From the NCBI GenBank assembly GCA_002007315.1, contig LNZQ01000130.1, forward strand, positions 1 to 5,036: DNA of 5,036 bases, written 5' to 3'. The translations under genes were made by a program, and so were the position numbers. The notes below the pieces were generated by a model. The model saw only the letters and a list, made by a program, of their open reading frames with translations. It had not been told where the DNA came from and ran no database searches. Positions 1 through 4,560 of the stretch are shown here, one piece after another. How positions within the stretch are numbered: position 1 is the first letter of the stretch; every line of letters starts with the position of its first letter. The DNA is from Epulopiscium sp. Nele67-Bin004. Its GTDB lineage: Bacteria > Bacillota_A > Clostridia > Lachnospirales > Cellulosilyticaceae.

Positions 1-357
1 ACGCAACAAGACGTTATAAACAGCATAAATAAAATGATAAGTGATAAAGCTTGTGTTGTGGCTGTTCCTGTTAAAGATACAATAAAAAGATGTAACAATA
101 CCGAAATAGTCGAAACATTAGATAGAAGTGTTTTGTATACTATACAAACTCCTCAATGTTTTGAAAAAAAATTAATACTTGATGCACACAACTATGGAAT
201 TACACATCAGATAGAAGCAACGGACGATAGTATGCTCGTTGAAGCACTTGGTGAGTTAGTTCACATAGTTGTAGGCAGTTATAGCAACATTAAAATTACG
301 ACTAGCGAGGATTTAGCTATTGGAAAATACTTCCTTGACAACGTAAACATACAATGA
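1..357 (+). CDS. ispD: 2-C-methyl-D-erythritol 4-phosphate cytidylyltransferase (IspD), C-terminal part, 5' end outside window
   Basis: IspD transfers CMP from CTP to 2-C-methyl-D-erythritol 4-phosphate, the third step of the cytosolic MEP route to isoprenoid precursors. The reading frame is open from base 1 to the TGA at 355-357 and gives 118 residues, about half of the usual ~230. The N-terminal CTP-binding glycine-rich loop therefore lies to the left of the window. The visible part carries the family's C-terminal landmarks in order: VPVKDTIKR, VETLDR, QTPQCF, ATDDSMLVEALG and NIKITTSEDLA (the lysine of NIK is a conserved substrate-contacting residue). The ATG at 34 is internal and is not the start, because the conserved alignment continues upstream of it. 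The last codons contain the -35 box of the downstream tRNA promoter. Nothing suggests the gene is damaged. Family identity is confident; enzyme activity is inferred from homology. Confidence 0.95.
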   Translation, partial: TQQDVINSINKMISDKACVVAVPVKDTIKRCNNTEIVETLDRSVLYTIQTPQCFEKKLILDAHNYGITHQIEATDDSMLVEALGELVHIVVGSYSNIKITTSEDLAIGKYFLDNVNIQ

Positions 358-363
358 TAGGAT
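335..363 (+). promoter_or_regulatory. Predicted sigma-70/SigA promoter for tRNA-Ser
   Basis: A perfect TTGACA (335-340) is followed after exactly 17 nt by TAGGAT (358-363), which matches 4 of 6 bases of TATAAT. Transcription would start near 370, about 5 nt before the mature 5' end of the tRNA at 375. The -35 box lies inside the end of ispD. The spacing and position fit a stable-RNA promoter well. No start site has been measured. Confidence 0.65.
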
Positions 364-374
364 AAGAGGGATAT

Positions 375-462
375 GGAGAAATACCCAAGTGGCCGAAGGG
401 GCTCCCCTGGAAAGGGAGTAGATCGTGAAAGCGGTGCGAGGGTTCAAATCCCTCTTTCTCCG
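375..462 (+). tRNA. tRNA-Ser, anticodon GGA
   Basis: This is an 88-nt type II tRNA that reads the UCC and UCU serine codons. The cloverleaf can be drawn by hand. The acceptor stem is GGAGAAA (375-381) with TTTCTCC (455-461), and the discriminator base is G at 462. The D stem is CCC (384-386) with GGG (398-400). The anticodon stem is CTCCC (402-406) with GGGAG (414-418), around the loop CTGGAAA with anticodon GGA at 409-411. A long variable arm, typical of serine tRNAs, pairs ATCG with CGGT. The T stem is GAGGG (438-442) with CCCTC (450-454) around TTCAAAT. CCA is not encoded; the acceptor end is followed by TTCC, so CCA would be added after transcription. No terminator follows before the next gene. 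Confidence 0.97.
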
Positions 463-477
463 TTCCAAAAAATATAT

Positions 478-484
478 GAGGTGG
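478..484 (+). promoter_or_regulatory. Ribosome binding site that fixes the TTG start of the Nudix gene
   Basis: GAGGTGG lies 5 nt before a TTG at 490-492. The only upstream in-frame ATG is at 373, and translation from there would read through the whole tRNA-Ser gene. The TTG start is therefore strongly preferred. Confidence 0.8.
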
Positions 485-489
485 TAGTT

Positions 490-1095
490 TTGAAAAACGA
501 AGTAAAAAAAGTTAATCCACTAGCCAAAACAAAGTTTTTAAGTATGTATGAGGCAGTGTATGAAAATAAAACAGGCGAAACAAAAAGTTGGATGCTTGCA
601 ACTAGAAAAAGCGAAGAAGAAACAAACAATAGGTTTTTCGGTAAAGATGAGCCACATGCCGATGCTGTACTTATAATTGCATTACACGTAGAAACAAAAA
701 GCATTGCTTGTGTAAAACAATTTAGAATACCTATTAACAATTATATATATGAATTGCCAGCAGGATTAATTGACCCAGGCGAAAATATATACAATTCCTT
801 AAAAAGAGAACTTAAAGAAGAAACAGGGCTTGACTTAATTAAGTTACTACCGAGTTTTTCATGTTCAAATTTATATTTATCTCCCGGAATGACAGATGAA
901 TCAGTTGCACTTGTTATTTGTACATGTGAAGGAGAAATTTCAACACAGTATTTAGAACCAGATGAAGATATTGAGCCAATGCTTATAAATAAAGATGATG
1001 CAAAAAGAATACTTCAATCTAGTGAGCCAAAAGATATAAAATTACATTTAGTTCTACAAGAATTTGTAGAGGGAATGTATGATGAAGTTTTATAA
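490..1095 (+). CDS. Nudix hydrolase, ADP-ribose pyrophosphatase type
   Basis: Predicted product is 201 residues, starting at a TTG codon behind a strong GAGGTGG site. A perfect Nudix box GX5EX7REUXEEXGU spans residues 92-114 (G92, E98, R106, E107, E110, E111, G113, L114); its glutamates coordinate the catalytic Mg2+ or Mn2+. Before it come VKQFRIPINN and YELPAG, the pattern typical of ADP-ribose pyrophosphatases of the NudF/YqkG group, which cut ADP-ribose to AMP and ribose 5-phosphate in the cytosol. The length is normal for that group. Substrate cannot be proven from the motif; other nucleoside diphosphate sugars are possible. The gene lies 27 nt after tRNA-Ser with no visible terminator or clear promoter between, so read-through from the tRNA promoter is likely. 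It overlaps the next gene by 17 nt, which suggests translational coupling. A longer frame from the ATG at 373 is an artefact passing through the tRNA. Confidence 0.9.
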   Translation: MKNEVKKVNPLAKTKFLSMYEAVYENKTGETKSWMLATRKSEEETNNRFFGKDEPHADAVLIIALHVETKSIACVKQFRIPINNYIYELPAGLIDPGENIYNSLKRELKEETGLDLIKLLPSFSCSNLYLSPGMTDESVALVICTCEGEISTQYLEPDEDIEPMLINKDDAKRILQSSEPKDIKLHLVLQEFVEGMYDEVL

Positions 1096-1441
1096 ATTTA
1101 CACTTTTAGTGGCATTGGCATTGTTAATACCTTTGCTTATGCCTCCATCAAATATCCCAGGGGTTGAAATACCGGGATTAGATAAAGTTGTTCACTGTGG
1201 AATGTTTGGGTTTTTAACACTTGTGCTATACATTGAACATTATATATACTATAAAAATTTGATGACGTCCTACAAATATGTAGCAATGTTAATTGGATAC
1301 GCTGTATGTACAGAAATATTACAATATATGAGCGGTTATAGAAGTTTTGATATATTTGATATTTGTGCAGATGTTGTAGGTATAATTTTAGCAGTAATAG
1401 TTGCAAATATATTGTATAAAAAGAAGTTCCCCCCACAATAA
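1079..1441 (+). CDS. VanZ-like family integral membrane protein
   Basis: A small hydrophobic protein of 120 residues with about four predicted membrane helices (roughly residues 7-22, 40-57, 66-84 and 96-113). VanZ-family landmarks are present: DKVVHCGMFG (35-44), in which Asp, Lys and His are conserved, EILQ (79-82), and RSFDIFDICADVVG (88-101) with its acidic residues before the last helix. The family is named after VanZ of teicoplanin resistance, but most members, like this stand-alone one, have no established function; nothing nearby suggests glycopeptide resistance. The start overlaps the end of the Nudix gene by 17 nt, and GAGG at 1069-1072 serves as ribosome binding site. A second ATG at 1082 is an equally possible start. 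The last codons form the left arm of the terminator hairpin. Confidence 0.85.
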   Translation: MMKFYKFTLLVALALLIPLLMPPSNIPGVEIPGLDKVVHCGMFGFLTLVLYIEHYIYYKNLMTSYKYVAMLIGYAVCTEILQYMSGYRSFDIFDICADVVGIILAVIVANILYKKKFPPQ

Positions 1442-1462
1442 AAAATGGGAGGAGCTTTTTTT
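1424..1462 (+). terminator. Intrinsic terminator shared by converging genes
   Basis: The left arm AAGTTCCCCCC (1424-1434) pairs with the right arm GGGAGGAGCTT (1447-1457), with one C/A mismatch and one G-U pair, around a 12-nt A-rich loop. A run of T extends to 1462. On the minus strand the hairpin is followed by CTTTTTATAC, so it can also end transcripts of the converging 5'-nucleotidase gene. The structure overlaps the last codons of the VanZ-like gene, and its T tract touches the stop codon of the minus-strand gene. Confidence 0.8.
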
Positions 1463-2981
1463 ATGGCAAAAGCACTTCATAATATTTGGTTTTATCAACG
1501 GTAACGTTTGTATATTTTGTGAAATAATCTATAATAATTTCGGCAAAATCCGTAAGCACTTCGCTAACAACAGGGCAACCTTTATAACAAGAATAGTCAC
1601 CTACACCCGTTGCACGATAATTGTTTAGTGCAAGTGTAAACTTTTGGTCTGGAGTTATTTCTGTTCCTTTAAACTTGATGCTTGTGACACGTTCACCAAC
1701 AGGTTTTGTTGTATCAAACACATAGTTAATACCCGAAAAATAATCATAGTTGTAGTGACAAACTTTAGGATACGTGAAATGTTTGTCGACAGATACTTTG
1801 TCGCCAGAAACGTCAAAATATCTTGCACATACTTCAAGTGCTTGTTTTATAATATCGCCAGTAACTTCTATTACAGCAAGTGTGTTAGAAAATACATAAG
1901 TTGATACAATATCACGAATTGTAACAGATTGGTTAAATCCTTTTATTGAATTTGCAAGTGATGTTGTTGAAATGTCAGCACCTGTTCTATCAAGTTGAAC
2001 TTGATTTATAAAGTTTGCTAGATACGTCCCGTGTAAAGCCATATCTAAATGTTGGTTAGGAGGCAGAGCGATATCAAGGTGACCAACATCTTTATCAAGC
2101 CAATTTTGAATTTTTTGTTGTAGCGGTGAAAATTTATCAAACAGTTTTTGATTTACAGTGTTTCCAATAGTATACAAATCACCTGATATACTAGCTATTT
2201 TGTTGTCATCATTTATTTGAGCGTCAATGAATACGTAGTTTGTACAGTAATGCCCAGGTTGAACTACGTACGTATTTTTGATTAGTGTAGGGGGTATACT
2301 CATATGTTGATGACCTGTAAGCAGTATATCAAAATCAAGCTGTTGACACACTTTGTATCCTATATTTTCAGGTGATGTGCTCAAAACTTTGCCTGTATTA
2401 ACGTCGCATTCAAAACCGCCATGGTATAAACCTATAAGAATATCAACTTTATCACGAATTTCATCATGAGCTTTTTTTACAGATTGAAACGTATCGACAA
2501 CTGTAAAATTTGTAATATTATCTGGTTTTTCCCAAATAGGAATAAAATCAGTTGTAAAACCAACTACACCAACTTTAAGTCCATTTTCAAGAGTTTTTAT
2601 TGAGTATGGCAAAATTTCAAAGCTGTTAGAATTATCTTGAACGTTAGTGCACAAACATTTTGCGTCCAAATGTAGCATATAAGACTTTAAGTAGTCAAAG
2701 CCATAATTAAATTCATGATTGCCAAGCGTAACAAAATCATAGCCAGCCTCGTTAAAAATAGTAGCTATCGGATTAATAGGTTCATGAAATTTGCTAAGAT
2801 ACGTCGTAAAAGGTGAGCCTTGTATCGTATCACCACCATCTAAAATAATAGTATTACCGTCTTTATCAAAGTTAGAAATAAGTTTTAGCATGCCAATAGA
2901 TTTATCTTCGTGATCTCTATAATCAGTTGGAAAAACGTATCCATGCATGTCGGATGTAAAATAAATTTTTAGTTGTTTCAT
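1461..2981 (-). CDS. Cytosolic 5'-nucleotidase/metallophosphatase (UshA-like two-domain family)
   Basis: Predicted product is 506 residues with the two domains of the UshA/CpdB 5'-nucleotidase family. The N-terminal metallophosphatase domain (about 1-260) has the full set of metal-site motifs: SDMHG (D11, H13), DGGD (D51), GNHE (N88, H89), YHGG (H187) and TGHQH (H224, H226). The C-terminal substrate-binding domain (about 300-490) shows GADISTTSLAN, VTIRDIVSTYVFSNTL, YDYFSGINY and ALNNYRATGVGDY. Members remove phosphate from nucleotides or cyclic nucleotides. There is no signal peptide; the N-terminus begins directly with the first beta strand, so the protein should be cytosolic, unlike periplasmic UshA and closer to Bacillus YunD-type proteins. 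The exact substrate is unknown. The start has a GAGGA site 6 nt upstream. The gene is monocistronic: it diverges from the kinase-like gene and converges on the VanZ-like gene. Confidence 0.9.
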   Translation of the reverse strand: MKQLKIYFTSDMHGYVFPTDYRDHEDKSIGMLKLISNFDKDGNTIILDGGDTIQGSPFTTYLSKFHEPINPIATIFNEAGYDFVTLGNHEFNYGFDYLKSYMLHLDAKCLCTNVQDNSNSFEILPYSIKTLENGLKVGVVGFTTDFIPIWEKPDNITNFTVVDTFQSVKKAHDEIRDKVDILIGLYHGGFECDVNTGKVLSTSPENIGYKVCQQLDFDILLTGHQHMSIPPTLIKNTYVVQPGHYCTNYVFIDAQINDDNKIASISGDLYTIGNTVNQKLFDKFSPLQQKIQNWLDKDVGHLDIALPPNQHLDMALHGTYLANFINQVQLDRTGADISTTSLANSIKGFNQSVTIRDIVSTYVFSNTLAVIEVTGDIIKQALEVCARYFDVSGDKVSVDKHFTYPKVCHYNYDYFSGINYVFDTTKPVGERVTSIKFKGTEITPDQKFTLALNNYRATGVGDYSCYKGCPVVSEVLTDFAEIIIDYFTKYTNVTVDKTKYYEVLLP

Positions 2982-3011
2982 CTGCGTTCCTCGCTTTACT
3001 GTGTGTTAGTG

Positions 3012-3058
3012 TTAGTATACCCAAAATAGAAATTTTCATTTTTTAGACAGTATACTAA
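3012..3058. repeat. Inverted repeat in divergent promoter region
   Basis: TTAGTATAC (3012-3020) and GTATACTAA (3050-3058) form a perfect 9-bp inverted repeat with a 29-nt spacer, in the gap between the divergent 5'-nucleotidase-like and kinase-like genes. Each arm contains TATACT, a good -10 box, one facing each gene. The symmetry may simply be two -10 boxes, or it may be a binding site for a shared regulator. It is not followed by a T run, so it is not a terminator. Confidence 0.5.
3027..3056 (+). promoter_or_regulatory. Possible promoter for the cytidylate-kinase-like gene
   Basis: TAGAAA (3027-3032) and TATACT (3051-3056) are separated by 18 nt. A perfect TATAAT also occurs at 3059-3064, but without a convincing -35 box at the right distance. 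The exact promoter is therefore uncertain. For the opposite gene, TATACT read on the minus strand at 3014-3019 is the best -10 candidate, and its -35 region is poor. Confidence 0.35.
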
Positions 3059-3097
3059 TATAATATAACAATAGTATTTAAAAGAGGTGAACGGAGT

Positions 3098-3781
3098 ATG
3101 AATAATTATGTAATAACTATTGCGAGAGGTTTTGGTAGTGGTGGAAAACAAATAGGGCTGATGTTGTCTGAAATGTTAGGTATACCTTGTTATGAGAGTC
3201 AAATTCTTGCACTTGCATCTGATTATAGCGGAATTAACAAGCAAATGTTTAACAAAGTTGATGAAAAGCTTAGAGGGTCTATGTTGTTAAAAAAAATAGT
3301 AAAAGCTAAAAATATTGACCACATTATACAGCCAACAGAAAAAAGCTTTACATCAGACACTAATTTATACAACATTCAGGCTAAAATTATTAAGGAGCTG
3401 GCAAATCACCAGTCATGCATTATAGTTGGAAAGTGTGCAAATCATATATTGCGTGATTATGACAATGTGTTAAGTATATATGTTGAGGCGGAACGAGATG
3501 TATGTGCAAAAAACGTTATTGACATTTTTGGTGTATCGAGAGAAGTTGCGGATACAATGATATATCATACGGATAAATATAGAGCAGATTATTACAAATA
3601 TTACACGAACGGGGAACATTGGAACAATCCTGTGCTATATGATTTAACAATTAATACAGGTAGAATTGATAGAGGGCAAAGCATACAACTTATAGTGGCA
3701 GCACTAAAAATTAAGTTTGGGGAAGATATAATAATAAAAAAAGGTACAAACCAAGATATTTTAACACCGTTATATAACTAG
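3098..3781 (+). CDS. Cytidylate-kinase-like P-loop protein
   Basis: Predicted product is 227 residues and belongs to the cytidylate kinase-like family (Pfam Cytidylate_kin_2 type), common in clostridia. The N-terminal beta strand YVITIAR leads into a glycine-rich phosphate-binding loop GFGSGGKQIG (11-20), with K17 in the Walker A position followed by Gln, where classical P-loops have Ser or Thr. Further family features are CIIVGKCANHIL (107-118), the lid-like TDKYRADYYKYYTNGEHW (158-175) and YDLTINTGRI (181-190). True CMP kinases phosphorylate CMP/dCMP with ATP, but the role of this side family is not established and the housekeeping cmk is normally a separate gene. The protein is presumably soluble and cytosolic. 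The start is clear: AGAGGTGA lies 7 nt before the ATG. It appears to be a single-gene unit ended by the hairpin at 3789-3815. Confidence 0.85.
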   Translation: MNNYVITIARGFGSGGKQIGLMLSEMLGIPCYESQILALASDYSGINKQMFNKVDEKLRGSMLLKKIVKAKNIDHIIQPTEKSFTSDTNLYNIQAKIIKELANHQSCIIVGKCANHILRDYDNVLSIYVEAERDVCAKNVIDIFGVSREVADTMIYHTDKYRADYYKYYTNGEHWNNPVLYDLTINTGRIDRGQSIQLIVAALKIKFGEDIIIKKGTNQDILTPLYN

Positions 3782-3788
3782 ATGTAAA

Positions 3789-3815
3789 AAAGAGGCGGTA
3801 GGGTTACGCCTCTTT
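3789..3815. terminator. Bidirectional intrinsic terminator
   Basis: A perfect 9-bp stem AAAGAGGCG (3789-3797) / CGCCTCTTT (3807-3815) surrounds a 9-nt loop. Read on the minus strand the stem runs into six T residues, a good terminator for the YfcE-like gene, whose stop codon lies within the loop. On the plus strand the T tract is only three long before GTG, so termination of the kinase-like gene is probably weaker. Confidence 0.8.
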
Positions 3816-4352
3816 GTGTAGGGATCTTAATGGATGATGTTCAAAATCATAAATTGTTAACGTTCTATTTTCATATACCGCATACGTTCTTGGTCGCTCT
3901 TGTTTTGGCAATGTGATAGAACCTGGATTGCAAATTATAGTGTCATTATGGTTTTCTATTTCATACAAATGCGTGTGACCGTATAGGAAAATATCTATAC
4001 CATCAAGTTTTGGTAAGTTTTCTGGGTTATAAATATGCCCATGCGTTGCAAAAATACGTACGCCATCGTCTACTATAAGTGAATATTCACTAAGGCAAGG
4101 AAAATTAAGCATCATTTGGTCAACAGGTGCTTCACAATTTCCGCCAACACAAATAATTTTTGAGGCATATTCATTTAGTGCGTCTGCAACACCTTTTGGA
4201 TCATGGTCAATTGGTAACGGATTGCGAGGACCATGGTATAATATATCTCCAAGCACAATAATATAGTCGCATTGATGTTCGTTAAATGCTGTTAATGCGT
4301 CGTTTGTACACGATAAAGAACCGTGTATATCAGAAATTATTAAATATTTCAT
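3804..4352 (-). CDS. yfcE: YfcE-family metal-dependent phosphodiesterase
   Basis: Predicted product is 182 residues, essentially the length of E. coli YfcE, and similar along its whole span (SDIHGSL, LGDILYHGPRN, LNEYASKIICVGGNC, FATHGHIYNPENLP, YGHTHL, NPGSITLPK). It is a single-domain calcineurin-like metallophosphoesterase. Metal ligands are visible: D8, H10, D36, N72, H104, H126 and H128. YfcE of E. coli is a Mn2+-dependent phosphodiesterase with activity on model diesters; its physiological substrate is not settled. No signal peptide or membrane segment is seen, so it should be cytosolic. The family motif GNCD reads GNCE here (E74), a mild change. GGAGG lies 7 nt before the ATG. The gene stands alone, diverging from ilvN and converging on the kinase-like gene. 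Confidence 0.93.
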   Translation of the reverse strand: MKYLIISDIHGSLSCTNDALTAFNEHQCDYIIVLGDILYHGPRNPLPIDHDPKGVADALNEYASKIICVGGNCEAPVDQMMLNFPCLSEYSLIVDDGVRIFATHGHIYNPENLPKLDGIDIFLYGHTHLYEIENHNDTIICNPGSITLPKQERPRTYAVYENRTLTIYDFEHHPLRSLHKEA

Positions 4353-4388
4353 TTGTAAACCTCCATATAAAATTCTTTAGTTAATAGG

Positions 4389-4417
4389 AGTATAACATTA
4401 ACTACAAACAATTGCAA
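4389..4417 (-). promoter_or_regulatory. Predicted promoter for yfcE
   Basis: Read on the minus strand, TTGCAA (4417-4412) is followed after 17 nt by TATACT (4394-4389). Transcription would start near 4382, about 30 nt before the yfcE start codon. The left arm of the inverted repeat at 4397-4408 lies within the spacer. Confidence 0.55.
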
Positions 4418-4433
4418 TTATTTTGTAGTTAAT
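4397..4433. repeat. 12-bp inverted repeat, possible operator
   Basis: ATTAACTACAAA (4397-4408) and TTTGTAGTTAAT (4422-4433) are perfect inverted copies with a 13-nt spacer, which itself contains most of the palindrome AATTGCAATT (4410-4419). One arm lies between the -35 and -10 boxes of the predicted yfcE promoter and the other just upstream of them, as expected for a repressor site. There is no T run after it, so a terminator is unlikely. Which protein binds is unknown. Confidence 0.5.
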
Positions 4434-4495
4434 AACATAATATACAGAAATTGGGCGGTTTGTGCCTGTTTTAAAAAATAAATTCCAATTTATAC

Positions 4496-4524
4496 TTGAA
4501 TTTATAAAGTTTATTATGCATAAT
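4496..4524 (+). promoter_or_regulatory. Predicted promoter for ilvN
   Basis: TTGAAT (4496-4501) is followed after 17 nt by CATAAT (4519-4524), which matches 5 of 6 bases of the -10 consensus. Transcription would begin near 4531 and leave a leader of only about 30 nt. If this promoter is the one used, there is no room for a T-box or peptide attenuator, which often control branched-chain amino acid genes in Firmicutes. Confidence 0.5.
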
Positions 4525-4560
4525 AGAATGGAGGAATAAATATTAAGGAGGTATTTTAGT

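Noticed and set aside
444..740. Minus-strand 98-residue open frame
   Set aside because: It lies opposite the tRNA and the Nudix gene, has no family resemblance, and the plus-strand genes explain the sequence.
1137..1436. Minus-strand 99-residue open frame
   Set aside because: Antisense to the VanZ-like gene, with low-complexity Leu/Tyr/Ile composition and no supporting signals.
1079..1441. Glycopeptide resistance role for the VanZ-like gene
   Set aside because: No other van genes are nearby, and stand-alone VanZ-like proteins are common in Firmicutes without resistance.
1655..1837. Minus-strand 60-residue open frame
   Set aside because: It lies in another frame inside the 5'-nucleotidase-like gene, without its own conserved motifs.
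1401..1904. Plus-strand open frames at 1401-1628 and 1644-1904
   Set aside because: They are antisense to the conserved C-terminal domain of the 5'-nucleotidase-like gene, and the first crosses the terminator.
4447..4475. Possible weak hairpin GGGC/GCCT followed by TTTT upstream of ilvN, considered as an attenuator or T-box terminator
   Set aside because: The stem is short with mismatches, the T run is brief, no T-box sequence is visible, and the best ilvN promoter lies downstream of it.
4516..4539. Seven-codon mini-ORF (MHNRMEE) before ilvN, considered as a leader peptide
   Set aside because: It has no run of Ile, Leu or Val codons, no clear ribosome binding site, and overlaps the predicted -10 box of the ilvN promoter.
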